From the NCBI GenBank assembly GCA_021404565.1, contig JAAWWF010000031.1, positions 1-64,000 of the forward strand: a stretch of DNA of 64,000 bases, read 5' to 3'. Below are positions 16,568 to 25,661 of the stretch, in pieces (position 1 is the first letter of the stretch; each line of letters opens with the position of its first letter). The notes beneath the pieces are model-generated. The model did not search any database. It saw only the letters and a program-made list of their open reading frames with translations, and was not told the origin of the DNA. The position numbers and the translations under genes are program-made. This DNA comes from Roseivirga sp. (lineage in GTDB: Bacteria > Bacteroidota > Bacteroidia > Cytophagales > Cyclobacteriaceae).

Positions 16568-19429
16568 ATGATAAGAAAAAACACACTGCATTTCCTTTGT
16601 GTCCTTTTGATATTGATGGTTAGCTTATCGGCTAATGGACAGGAGATCTCAGAGGGAAAATGGGAAGGGTTTGTTCTAAAGGAATTACCACTGAAAAGTC
16701 GTAATCAGGCAAAGAAGAATGAGTACTATCTTATCAGAGACCTGGAAACAGAAGGTTTTAGTCAGCTGAGGGCCAGGGGGCTCTCACTGGTCAGAAAACT
16801 TGATGCCTCCACGGCCATTGTCAGGTTTCCGGAAAATCTGGAAGCTATAATACCCAATACAGATTTTTCTTTTTGGGAAGTGAACAGTGACTGGAAGCTC
16901 TCAGCTAATCTACTCGCTAAGGGTTTTTCTTCTGAGTCTGAAAACTATTTGATCAAGTCATATGATATGGCTGGCCTCAGGCTGAGATTGGAGGAACTTG
17001 GAATTGCATTTAAACAATTGGGCACTGAGTTGATCAGGATAAATGTTGTTGATCAGTTAATGATGGGCGAGCTCCTGGAGAGATCTGATGTCTATTATAT
17101 AGGTAAAGAGTCGTTGGATGTGAAGACCGAAAGCCGTGTGCTGGATATGAATCTCAATCCCAATGCAGTGAACCGTGTTCATCATGACTTTCCGGAACTT
17201 GATGGTCGGGGTATGGTGCTGTCTATTCGCGAAGGTATGTTTGATGTCATGGATATGGACCTGCGAGCCAGACACCTTTTTTCACCTCTCGAAGGAGACG
17301 AACCGACCAACCACGCCACGGAGATGGCTACCATTGCAGCCGGAGCCGGAAACAGCTCTTTGAATGGTAGGGGAGTGGCCGGAGCTGTCACGATCACAGG
17401 TTCCTTGCTGGATGAACTGATTCCCGATGCCAATGAAGACTATTTGAACCTCAACGCCTGGGTTCAAAACCATTCATACGGCACGAGTGAGATTGAGAAT
17501 TTTTACGGAGCTTTTGCAGAAGCTTACGACCTCAGTGCCAATGCCAACCCAAACCTGCTGCATGTCTTTTCAGCTGGTAACCTGGGAGCTTCAACACCTG
17601 AAACAGGCACTTATATGGGGAATCAGCCCGTGGCGAATATGACCGGGAATTTCAAAATGTCTAAAAACACTTTGGCGGTCGCTTCAGTAGATACGGTGGG
17701 CAGAGAGGTAGCTTTTGTCAGCCGTGGGCCGGCCCATGATGGTCGTATTAAACCTGAACTTGTCACCTATAGTGTAGCGGGTTCTTCCAATTCAGCAGCC
17801 CTTGTTTCCGGTATCTCTGTTCTGATTCAGCAGGCCTACCTGAATTTGCAGGGTTCTTTGCCTGCGTCTGCTCTGGTGAAATCACTTTTAATCAATAGTG
17901 CCAGCGATGTTGGTAACAAAGGGCCAGACTATGTGACGGGCTATGGGAACGTGAATGCCTATCGTGCCATTGAAAACCTTAAAGCGAACCGGTTTTTTAC
18001 GGGTACTTTGACGAATGGAGAAAATCAGACCTTCAACCTTGACATCCCGGCCAATGCGATCAATCTGAAGGTGACACTGGTATGGAACGACCCTGCCGCC
18101 AATGCCAATGCGAATATAGCCCTGGTCAATGACCTTGATTTGAAAATCAGAGATGCGGCTAATCAGGAATTCCTGCCCTGGATTTTAGATTCAAGGCCTG
18201 AGCGCCTTGGGGAAATTGCCCGGAGGGGTGTGGACCGACTTAACAATGTAGAACAGATAGGTGTAGCGAATCCGACTGCCGGAAGGTTTACCATTCAAGT
18301 AGATGCCTTTGACCTGCCTGAAGGCGCACAGGAGTTTTACGTGGCCTGGCAATTGGATGAAGCAAACACTTTTGACTGGTCGTTTCCATCAGGCAGCGAC
18401 AACATGCCTTATAATGGAGAAACCACAAGCTACTTTCGCTGGGAGAGTACACTGGATGAATCTACCGGTCAATTGGAATACAGTATTGACAATGGAATGT
18501 CCTGGGAGCTTATTGCTGCCAATGTGGACTTGAGCAAAGGATATTATCGGTGGGATGCGCCACAACTGCGTTCAGGGGCTATCGCCAGAATGGTCGTAGG
18601 AACACAGTTTTTTAATACAGATATCTTTACGATTTCACGTCCTGAGCGTATCAGAGTAGGATTCAGCTGTGCTGACTCGGTGCGCCTTCAATGGAATAGT
18701 TTGCCCGAAGCCACGGCCTATGAAGTGTCAACTTTTGGTGATGCGCTTTTGGAGCCCATAGCCCTTGTCTCTGACACCTCCTATACTTTCAATAAATCTA
18801 CTCATGGTACAAAGCTATTTGCCATCAGGCCGGTACTTGCTGACGGTGCCAATCATGTAAGAGCAGCTACATTTGACTATGATTTACAGGGAGTAGGTTG
18901 CTACCTGGTTTCCTTCTTCAGCCAGGCACAGGGAGAAGAAGGGGTACTCGTAAATGTAGACCTCGGAACAATTGCCGGAGTGGATGAAATAACCATCGAA
19001 CGACAAATCCGAAAAAGTGGTTTCGAAGAAATTGCCACGCTAAGGGCTGGTGTTTTGCCTTTAGGTACAAACTTTCTGGACCGCAGTCCCGACCAGGGAC
19101 TCAACGAGTACCGCGCCACCATTCATTTCGAAAACGGGCAACAGATCTCGACTGAAGTCTCGTCCACTTATTTCCTTACGACAGAGCCCTTCCTTGTCTT
19201 CCCCAATCCGGTGCCAAGAGGTGATAGATTGAACGTGTTTTCCAAGGTGTTTATGGATAACCCTGAGGTAAGTTTTGCCTTATACAATCATGCCGGCCTA
19301 CCGCTGTTTACGCAACGCCTTAATTCAGAGCGGGTGAGCTTTGGTCTGGAAAGATTGCAAGCAGGAATTTATTTCTATCGCATCACTACGGATGGATACA
19401 CCCATAAGGGGCGCGTCATTCTGGAATAG
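16568..19429 (+). CDS. Secreted S8 (subtilisin-like) protease with type A T9SS sorting domain
   Basis: 953 residues with a signal peptide cut near SANGQ. The S8 domain spans about residues 205-475. Catalytic His249 (NHATEMA), the oxyanion Asn (SAGNLG) and Ser407 (in GSSNSAALVSG) are present. The usual Asp-Thr-Gly segment reads Ile-Arg221-Glu222-Gly, so the classical Asp is absent. A prodomain-like region precedes it, then beta-sandwich domains, and the last 80 residues (VFPNPVPRGD to GRVILE) form a Por-type type A sorting domain, so it is exported by the type IX system. It ends 11 bp from the convergent serA fusion. Either it uses Glu in place of Asp or it is a degenerate protease. Confidence 0.85.
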   Translation: MIRKNTLHFLCVLLILMVSLSANGQEISEGKWEGFVLKELPLKSRNQAKKNEYYLIRDLETEGFSQLRARGLSLVRKLDASTAIVRFPENLEAIIPNTDFSFWEVNSDWKLSANLLAKGFSSESENYLIKSYDMAGLRLRLEELGIAFKQLGTELIRINVVDQLMMGELLERSDVYYIGKESLDVKTESRVLDMNLNPNAVNRVHHDFPELDGRGMVLSIREGMFDVMDMDLRARHLFSPLEGDEPTNHATEMATIAAGAGNSSLNGRGVAGAVTITGSLLDELIPDANEDYLNLNAWVQNHSYGTSEIENFYGAFAEAYDLSANANPNLLHVFSAGNLGASTPETGTYMGNQPVANMTGNFKMSKNTLAVASVDTVGREVAFVSRGPAHDGRIKPELVTYSVAGSSNSAALVSGISVLIQQAYLNLQGSLPASALVKSLLINSASDVGNKGPDYVTGYGNVNAYRAIENLKANRFFTGTLTNGENQTFNLDIPANAINLKVTLVWNDPAANANANIALVNDLDLKIRDAANQEFLPWILDSRPERLGEIARRGVDRLNNVEQIGVANPTAGRFTIQVDAFDLPEGAQEFYVAWQLDEANTFDWSFPSGSDNMPYNGETTSYFRWESTLDESTGQLEYSIDNGMSWELIAANVDLSKGYYRWDAPQLRSGAIARMVVGTQFFNTDIFTISRPERIRVGFSCADSVRLQWNSLPEATAYEVSTFGDALLEPIALVSDTSYTFNKSTHGTKLFAIRPVLADGANHVRAATFDYDLQGVGCYLVSFFSQAQGEEGVLVNVDLGTIAGVDEITIERQIRKSGFEEIATLRAGVLPLGTNFLDRSPDQGLNEYRATIHFENGQQISTEVSSTYFLTTEPFLVFPNPVPRGDRLNVFSKVFMDNPEVSFALYNHAGLPLFTQRLNSERVSFGLERLQAGIYFYRITTDGYTHKGRVILE

Positions 19430-19440
19430 ACTCCCACGTA

Positions 19441-21345
19441 TCAGTAGAGTATTCTGAATTTGATTGTATGGTCTACTCGCTTCAGCGCTTTGATAAGGTC
19501 TTTGCCATTCTCCTTGTCGATATCGGTAATCACATAACCAATCAGCTCATTGGTTTTGAGGTACTGACCCAAAATGTTTGCATCATGGTCTGCCAGAACG
19601 TTATTGATTTTCGCAATTACTCCCGGCTTATTGTCGTGAATATGAATGAGCCTGTGCGCATGATCAAAAGCAGGCAAGCTCAGATTGGGAAAGTTTACAC
19701 TGTTGGCTGTACTGCCTGTATTGATATAAGACATGATCTTACCCGGCACAAAATCGGCTATATTCTCCTGGGCCTCCAGGGTAGAGCCACCTATGTGTGG
19801 CGTCAGAATAAGGTTGCCTACTCCGGCTAATTCTGATTCAAATGGATCATTATTGCTTTTGGGCTCTTCCGGAAACACATCCACGCCAGCCCCTACGATT
19901 TTACCAGAGGCCATCGCGACTTTCAGGGCAGGTACATCCACCACCGGGCCGCGCGCGAGATTCAGGAAGTAGCTTCCGTCTTTCATCTGGTCGAAATGCT
20001 CTTTTTTAAAGAAACCGTTGTTTTCAGGTCTGCCATCTATGTGCAGTGTCACTACATCTACCTGACTCAAAAGCTCATTCAGCGAGGCGCACTTGGTGGC
20101 GTTACCCAGTGCCAGTCTTTCTTCCATGTCATAGTAGCAGACATTCATGCCCATGTTTTCGGCCAGTACCGAAAGCTGGGAGCCAATATTTCCGTACCCT
20201 ATAATACCCAGTTTTTTACCTCTGATCTCAAAGCTGTTTTTGGCAGATTTGTTCCATTTGCCCTGGTGCATCGCAGTACTCTTATCTACAATACCGCGCA
20301 TTAGCATAATGATCTCTGCAATGGCCAGCTCTACCACAGAGCGTGTGTTGCTATAAGGGGCGTTGAATACAGCCACTCCCTTTGCAAGGGCGGCATCCAG
20401 GTCTATCTGATTGGTACCTATACAAAATGCACCAATGGCCATAAGCTTATCGGCATGTTCCAGCACGCGGGCCGTTACCTGGGTTTTCGAACGAATACCC
20501 AATACGTGTATGCCCTTGACCTTTTCGCAAAGCTCGTCCTCATCCAGACCGGCCGGGTAGCTATCTACATTAAAACCCTCTTCCTTCAGTTTCTCAAGTG
20601 CATTGGAATGCACATTCTCCAATAGCAGCATTTTGATGCGGTTTTTTGGAAAAGATAAGGCTCCGTTCATATTATTATGGAATAGTATTTCGTCAAAACT
20701 AGGGGCTATATGATCTGCGTTTTCCTTTACGGTCAGTCTTTCAATGTTTTCGGTAAAAGCATAGAATTTATCGGCAATGCCTGCTTTTCTTACCTCATAG
20801 TCAGTATAGCCGTCACCAATCATGTGGATGCTTCCATCCAGATCAAGTGATTGTAGCTGTTTTACTTTGCCACCATTGGCCGACAGAACGTTGTTACGGT
20901 TGAAATCGATGATATCTCCCTTTTCGTCAAAGACCATATCATTGGCAAAAACATTTTCCGCTTTAATGCCATATGGTGTGACTACGGGGATGATGAACTC
21001 TTTGAATCCATTGGAAACAATGAAGGTATTGGCTGCATTCTCCTCAAAAAAAGCTTTGTTCCGACTTACAGATTTCGATATAAGTCTGGAAAGGCGGTTT
21101 ACCAGTTCATTCAGGTGTTTTTCATTAGCGTCCAACAGCTGAATCCTCTGCTCCAGCGACTCTCGGAAAGAGAGTGACCCATCCATACCGCCATCGGTAA
21201 TGTCTTTAATTTTTTGGAGCCTTTCATCTCTCTCGGCATGACCGAGGAGTGAGATTTCTCCTAAAATATCAAGCGCCTCTACCTTGGTAAAGGTGCTGTC
21301 AAAATCAATTACGAAGTATTGTTGCTGAATAGCCTCGGTGGTCAT
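19441..21345 (-). CDS. serA: SerB-like HAD phosphatase / D-3-phosphoglycerate dehydrogenase fusion
   Basis: 634 residues. Residues 1-225 form a HAD phosphatase like SerB: DFDST (Asp14, Asp16), the 'FIVSNG' motif II, and 'MIGDGYTD' motif IV. Residues about 233-630 are a full phosphoglycerate dehydrogenase: substrate and NAD domains with GYGNIG, catalytic Arg in 'NLARGPVV', Glu in 'PEEP' and His in 'TPHIGGST', and a C-terminal ACT domain that in the family binds serine for feedback control. It would carry out the first and last steps of serine synthesis; the SerC transaminase step is not encoded nearby. This fusion occurs in several Bacteroidetes, so it is probably not a local accident. A TACTTTCG-like -7 box may lie near 21383-21390, but it is imperfect. 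Confidence 0.9.
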   Translation of the reverse strand: MTTEAIQQQYFVIDFDSTFTKVEALDILGEISLLGHAERDERLQKIKDITDGGMDGSLSFRESLEQRIQLLDANEKHLNELVNRLSRLISKSVSRNKAFFEENAANTFIVSNGFKEFIIPVVTPYGIKAENVFANDMVFDEKGDIIDFNRNNVLSANGGKVKQLQSLDLDGSIHMIGDGYTDYEVRKAGIADKFYAFTENIERLTVKENADHIAPSFDEILFHNNMNGALSFPKNRIKMLLLENVHSNALEKLKEEGFNVDSYPAGLDEDELCEKVKGIHVLGIRSKTQVTARVLEHADKLMAIGAFCIGTNQIDLDAALAKGVAVFNAPYSNTRSVVELAIAEIIMLMRGIVDKSTAMHQGKWNKSAKNSFEIRGKKLGIIGYGNIGSQLSVLAENMGMNVCYYDMEERLALGNATKCASLNELLSQVDVVTLHIDGRPENNGFFKKEHFDQMKDGSYFLNLARGPVVDVPALKVAMASGKIVGAGVDVFPEEPKSNNDPFESELAGVGNLILTPHIGGSTLEAQENIADFVPGKIMSYINTGSTANSVNFPNLSLPAFDHAHRLIHIHDNKPGVIAKINNVLADHDANILGQYLKTNELIGYVITDIDKENGKDLIKALKRVDHTIKFRILY

Positions 21346-21640
21346 CGGGATGATCAGAAATTAAGTGAACCAATTGTACGAACGAAAGTAATAGGTTTAC
21401 GGACAAGAGTACAACGGCTTATGTATTAAATTTCAGGGCTAACGATTGCATAAGTTCAATGCGATAAATAACCTCGGAAGAGTGAGGGTAGGTAGAATCT
21501 TAGAGCTCTGCAAAGAATAGTAGCATCATTCTTTGAATCTTAGCGATTGAGTTAGCAGTTTAGCGTTTTGATTCCGCAACGAACAATTTTTAGAATCAAT
21601 AGGAGTCTGTTGAGGTCAGATTGTGTTTAGTAATATCTCC
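21346..21640. other. 295-bp divergent region before the polysaccharide locus
   Basis: It separates the leftward serA fusion from the start of the long rightward polysaccharide locus and should hold promoters for both. Only an imperfect -7 box (CGAAAGTA at 21383-21390, read TACTTTCG on the minus strand, with a TTG 21 bp away) was found. No gene, RNA or repeat was seen. Confidence 0.5.
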
Positions 21641-23365
21641 ATGGATTTTAATACCCTAAGAAAACAAGCCAAAAAGTACAGTGCAACCGAGACAGGGAAA
21701 ACAGTGAGGGTGGCGGTGCTAGCCAACCACGCTTCTCAATTCCTGACAAAGTCGGTTCAGTATCAGGCAAAAATCAACAATTTGAATATCGAATTGTATG
21801 AGGCCGATTACAATCAGATTCAAAGTACTATTGTCAACCCAAACTCAGAGATGTATGCGTTCAAGCCTGATTATGTCTATATCAGTCATTCGGCTCGCAA
21901 GCTGATCCCCAGGTTTTACGGATTAGATGCAGCCGGGAAAAGGGCTTTCGCATCTGAATTTGTAAGTGAATTGGGGAGTTTGGTCGATTTGTTGGCATCG
22001 CGTGCAGGTTGTCAGGTGATTGTTTCAAACCTGGAAGAAATTGATGATAGTGTTTTTGGGTCCCTTGGTAGCACTACCGTGTCATCACTACTCTACCAGC
22101 TTCGTGTTATCAATACCCAATTGAGAACCCTCTGCATGGAGAACCGATACTTACATCTGGCCGATGTGCAATCGCTGATTTTGAGAAAGGGATACGAACA
22201 GGCTTTTTCTCCACAACAATATATTACTGCTGATTTAACCTTTTCTACAGACTTTACGGTACTTCTGGGCGAGCAACTTGTGCAACTTTTGAAGGCTTTT
22301 ACCGGAGATATTAAAAAGTGTCTGATTCTGGATCTTGATAATACGCTTTGGGGAGGTATTATCGGAGATGATGGCCTGGAGAATATTCAGCTGGGAGATC
22401 TGGGCATAGGTAAGGCCTTCTCCGACTTGCAAAAATGGGCCAAGCAGCTAAAAAACCGAGGAATCATACTGGCTGTATGTAGCAAAAATCAAGAGATGCT
22501 GGCCAAAGAACCCTTTGAGAAGCATCCAGATATGGCCTTAAGTTTGGATGATATAGCGGTCTTTGTTGCCAACTGGTCTAACAAAGCTGACAATATCAGG
22601 TATATAAAAGAGGTTTTGAATATAGGCTATGACTCAATGGTCTTCTTGGATGATAATCCGGCTGAAAGAGACATAGTCAAGGGAGAACTTCCTGAGGTGA
22701 GCGTACCCGACTTACCAGGGGATCCTGCAGAATACCTGCCTTTTTTAATGAATCTCAATTTGTTTGAAACCATTTCTTATTCAGAAAACGATTCTGACCG
22801 GACCAGACAATACCAGGAGGAAGCTAAGCGAAAGGCATTAAGCAAGTCGTTCACCGATATGTCAGGCTTTCTCGATAGCCTTGATATGAAAGGCACATTT
22901 GAGCCTTTTTCCGATTTTGACATTGCACGCATCGCTCAGCTTACCCAAAGGTCCAATCAGTTTAATTTAAGAACTGTGCGATATACTGATTCAGAGATTG
23001 CTGACATACGAGAGGGTGAAAACTCTATCGGGTTTTCGGTGAAACTTTCAGATAAATTTGGGGACTACGGACTCATAAGTGTATTGATTGGGAGAAAGCA
23101 ATCTGAAGAAGAATTATTCATCGATACGTGGATTATGAGCTGTAGAGTACTGGAAAGGGGAGTAGAGAAATATGTGCTCAACAGATTGGTGGATGAGGTG
23201 AAAAAGCTTGGTTTTAAAAGCATTGTTGGTGAGTACCTTCCTACCAGAAAGAACGGCCTGGTTAAGGATCACTACCACAACCTGGGTTTTGTCCAAAAAG
23301 AAAACTTATGGTACCTTGACCTGAATAGTTACCAGGGATTTGATGTAAGTATTACAATGGCCTGA
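21641..23365 (+). CDS. FkbH-like HAD-IIIC family protein
   Basis: The ATG at 21641 (MDFNTLRKQ) was chosen over an in-frame GTG 18 bp earlier; the product is 574 residues. The HAD core near residues 228-370 has ILDLDNTLWGG and 'MVFLDDNPAERD', the signature of the FkbH family. The N-terminal 220 residues are SGNH-like, and the C-terminal part is a GNAT-like domain, as in full-length family members. FkbH proteins load a glyceryl group from 1,3-bisphosphoglycerate onto an acyl carrier protein. An ACP gene lies two genes downstream, so glyceryl-ACP formation here is a strong inference. It opens the long polysaccharide locus and is probably its first or second transcribed gene. Confidence 0.85.
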   Translation: MDFNTLRKQAKKYSATETGKTVRVAVLANHASQFLTKSVQYQAKINNLNIELYEADYNQIQSTIVNPNSEMYAFKPDYVYISHSARKLIPRFYGLDAAGKRAFASEFVSELGSLVDLLASRAGCQVIVSNLEEIDDSVFGSLGSTTVSSLLYQLRVINTQLRTLCMENRYLHLADVQSLILRKGYEQAFSPQQYITADLTFSTDFTVLLGEQLVQLLKAFTGDIKKCLILDLDNTLWGGIIGDDGLENIQLGDLGIGKAFSDLQKWAKQLKNRGIILAVCSKNQEMLAKEPFEKHPDMALSLDDIAVFVANWSNKADNIRYIKEVLNIGYDSMVFLDDNPAERDIVKGELPEVSVPDLPGDPAEYLPFLMNLNLFETISYSENDSDRTRQYQEEAKRKALSKSFTDMSGFLDSLDMKGTFEPFSDFDIARIAQLTQRSNQFNLRTVRYTDSEIADIREGENSIGFSVKLSDKFGDYGLISVLIGRKQSEEELFIDTWIMSCRVLERGVEKYVLNRLVDEVKKLGFKSIVGEYLPTRKNGLVKDHYHNLGFVQKENLWYLDLNSYQGFDVSITMA

Positions 23366-23408
23366 AGAACATAAAGAGCTTATCGAAAAACAATTATATT
23401 CCTTGAAT

Positions 23409-24308
23409 ATGGAGATAACAGATATTATAGATTTAATTGAGCCTAAATCGGCCAGGCATCATAAAAAACTGAAAGCCCGTCTCAGGCTCGATGATCAGGT
23501 GTATCTGGCAAGAGCCAATGAATTTGTAAGCAAGTACGAACGTATCCTGGATAAGGATGGTCTGGATATGGATTATGCCGTTGATAAGTACCTCAACATG
23601 ATCGAGGAAATGGTCTATGAGCAAATTCAATTTGTTTCTTCAGGTAGATATCGGTATTCCTCCTTCGATGAGGTAAACAGACTCGTCTATTCAAATGAGG
23701 AGTATATGAAACCATATATTCATGGTCTGTTAATGTCTCAGTTTCTATGGCAGCACCATTACGAGATTTTTGACTTTTTTATCGAAAGGATAAAAAAGCA
23801 CCCATCGAAAATCAATCGTTATCTCGAAATAGGGGGAGGGCATGGCCTTTTTATCAATTGGGCTTACGACTTATGTTCAGATGGTAATAACTCATTTACC
23901 TGTCTGGATATCAGTCAGTCTTCACTCGATTTGTGTAAGAACTTTAACCCCGGTAAAAAACTCAATTATGTACACCAGGATGTTTTCAAGCATGAGCCAG
24001 TCGAGGCTTATGATTTTATCTCTATGGGAGAAGTACTTGAACATGTGGAAGATCCGATAGCGCTTATGCAAAAGCTGCACGCCCTGCTGACGGACGATGG
24101 GACCGTATTTATCACGGTTCCTACCAATGCTGCTGCTATCGACCATATCTATCTTTTCAGAAATGCGGGAGAAATCATCGAGGTTTGTGAAAAGGCAGGT
24201 TTTGAGGTGGTAGAAGATTTTTCCATTTATGCCGAAGATGTAAGTGTTAAGAAAGCAGAGAAATTTAAGGTGAGCATGATGTACGCCTGTTTTTTAAAAA
24301 AGAAATAA
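23409..24308 (+). CDS. Class I SAM-dependent methyltransferase
   Basis: The ATG at 23409 was chosen rather than a TTG 6 bp earlier; 299 residues. Motif I (YLEIGGGHGLF) near residue 139 binds SAM. Motif II (TCLDIS) and the 'ISMGEVLEHVEDP' segment followed by 'GTVFITVPTN' are typical of the Methyltransf_23/UbiG-like group. The substrate is unknown. It lies between fkbH and acp, so methylation of the ACP-bound glyceryl (giving an O-methylglyceryl) is the attractive guess, but a sugar or lipid acceptor cannot be excluded. Confidence 0.8.
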   Translation: MEITDIIDLIEPKSARHHKKLKARLRLDDQVYLARANEFVSKYERILDKDGLDMDYAVDKYLNMIEEMVYEQIQFVSSGRYRYSSFDEVNRLVYSNEEYMKPYIHGLLMSQFLWQHHYEIFDFFIERIKKHPSKINRYLEIGGGHGLFINWAYDLCSDGNNSFTCLDISQSSLDLCKNFNPGKKLNYVHQDVFKHEPVEAYDFISMGEVLEHVEDPIALMQKLHALLTDDGTVFITVPTNAAAIDHIYLFRNAGEIIEVCEKAGFEVVEDFSIYAEDVSVKKAEKFKVSMMYACFLKKK

Positions 24309-24313
24309 TAACT

Positions 24314-24556
24314 ATGAAATTTGAAGATGTAATCTCACAATTCAATGAGATTTTTATAGATGTGCTTGAAGACGATGATATTGTCCTTTCAAGAGAAACA
24401 ACCGCTGCCGATGTAGAAGAGTGGGATTCTCTTAATCACATTCAGCTTGTGGTTGAAATTGAAAGACACTTTAAGGTGAAGTTTACATCTATGGAGATTC
24501 AATCCTTCAAAAATGTAGGCGAAATGTGCGATGCAGTGGTGACGAAGCTTCAATGA
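24314..24556 (+). CDS. Acyl carrier protein
   Basis: 80 residues, the standard ACP size. Ser39 in the WDSLNHI motif is the phosphopantetheine attachment site; it is DSL as in other carriers, although the following residues (Asn-His-Ile) are less usual. Helix II (LVVEIERHF) and the C-terminal 'IQSFKNVGEMCD' fit the four-helix fold. It ends with an ATGA overlap into the MaoC-like gene. Set between FkbH, a methyltransferase, a MaoC-like and an SDR gene, it is a dedicated carrier for a special short acyl group rather than the general fatty-acid ACP. Confidence 0.85.
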   Translation: MKFEDVISQFNEIFIDVLEDDDIVLSRETTAADVEEWDSLNHIQLVVEIERHFKVKFTSMEIQSFKNVGEMCDAVVTKLQ

Positions 24557-24939
24557 ACAAAGGTGATTCTTTTTCTTTCCGTTTTGACTTGATTGAAGAG
24601 GCTTATCTGGCATTTACCGATGTTTTCAAAGACAAGAACATCCTGCATACCAACAGTGAGTATGCAAAAGAAAAGGGTTTCGAGTCAAAGGTAATGCATG
24701 GTAACATTCTGAATGGCTACGTTTCCTACTTTGTCGGAGAGGTATTGCCCATCAGGAATGTAATGCTGATCTCTCAAAGTATCAAATATCGCAAGCCGGT
24801 TTATTTAGGTAATAAGCTCCTGTTTAAGGCCAGCGTTGCGGATTTTTATGAATCTGTTGGCCTGTTTGAATTTAAATTTACCATTGTCAGAGGTACTGAT
24901 GTAGTGGCCAAAGGAGAAATACAGGTAAAGGAAATTTGA
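24553..24939 (+). CDS. MaoC-like hot-dog dehydratase/hydratase
   Basis: The start is taken as the ATG overlapping the acp stop by 4 bp, giving 128 residues; a longer frame starting at 24526 would run into acp. The family hot-dog motif is seen in 'DKNILHTNSEYAKEKGF' with the Asp and His that act in catalysis, followed by 'VMHGNILNG'. MaoC-like and FabZ-like enzymes add or remove water at an acyl thioester. Its ACP neighbour suggests the substrate is ACP-bound. Together with the SDR it could reduce, epimerise or dehydrate the acyl unit. Confidence 0.8.
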   Translation: MNKGDSFSFRFDLIEEAYLAFTDVFKDKNILHTNSEYAKEKGFESKVMHGNILNGYVSYFVGEVLPIRNVMLISQSIKYRKPVYLGNKLLFKASVADFYESVGLFEFKFTIVRGTDVVAKGEIQVKEI

Positions 24940-24941
24940 GT

Positions 24942-25661
24942 ATGAATGTTTTAATAACCGGTGGGGCATCCGGCTTGGGTAGAGCTATTCTTGAGAAGTT
25001 ATGTACCGATGACTCTGTCAAAATTTTCTTCACCTATTTTAAGTCCGCTTCTGAAGCCCGAAGTATCGAAAATAAACTTACTAATGCCCATGGTGTTTTT
25101 TGCGACTTTTCAGATGCTGAAAGCCTAAATAACCTGATAGAGAAACTGCCCTCTATGGAGTTGAATGTGCTTGTGAATAATGCTATATCGGGTATGGAAG
25201 TAGCACATTTTCATAAAACTCCAGAGGCTGTATTTACTGCAGATTTCATGAATAACGTTTTGCCACAGGTCAGACTTATGCAAGAATGTGTCAAGCTTTT
25301 CAGAAAAAGGAAAGCGGGCAAATTGATTACCGTTCTGACGGCTGGCCTTATAGGAGCGCCTCCCATGGGGTATGCTTCTTATACAGCTTCTAAGGCCTAC
25401 ATGGCATCAATTGTCAAAACCATTGCCGCTGAGAATGTCAAATTCAATATTACCTCCAATGCTGTTTCCCCTTCTCTCATGAAGACGGGGTTACTCAATA
25501 TATTAGATGAACGAATTGTGGATTCGGTAGAAGAGGGGCATCCCCTGAAACAACTTCTGCCGCTTACCCAAGTAGCAGAAGTGGTCGATTTTCTGACAAA
25601 ATCACCCAGTCATCTCAATGGAGTCAATATCCCGATAAATGCTGCTGTAAATGTTATTTAA
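24942..25661 (+). CDS. Short-chain dehydrogenase/reductase
   Basis: 239 residues starting at the ATG at 24942. The N-terminal NAD(P) motif 'TGGASGLG', the 'VNNA' motif and the catalytic Tyr-x-x-x-Lys (in 'SYTASKAYM') are intact, so it should be active. FabG-like size. The stop overlaps the MBOAT start by 11 bp, indicating coupled translation. In this cassette it may oxidise or reduce the ACP-bound hydroxyacyl group; it could also act on a sugar. Confidence 0.85.
   Translation: MNVLITGGASGLGRAILEKLCTDDSVKIFFTYFKSASEARSIENKLTNAHGVFCDFSDAESLNNLIEKLPSMELNVLVNNAISGMEVAHFHKTPEAVFTADFMNNVLPQVRLMQECVKLFRKRKAGKLITVLTAGLIGAPPMGYASYTASKAYMASIVKTIAAENVKFNITSNAVSPSLMKTGLLNILDERIVDSVEEGHPLKQLLPLTQVAEVVDFLTKSPSHLNGVNIPINAAVNVI

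Noticed and set aside
24526-24552. Longer start for the MaoC-like gene reaching back into acp
   Set aside because: The extra nine residues fall in acp coding sequence and have no family counterpart; the ATGA overlap start is typical of this locus.
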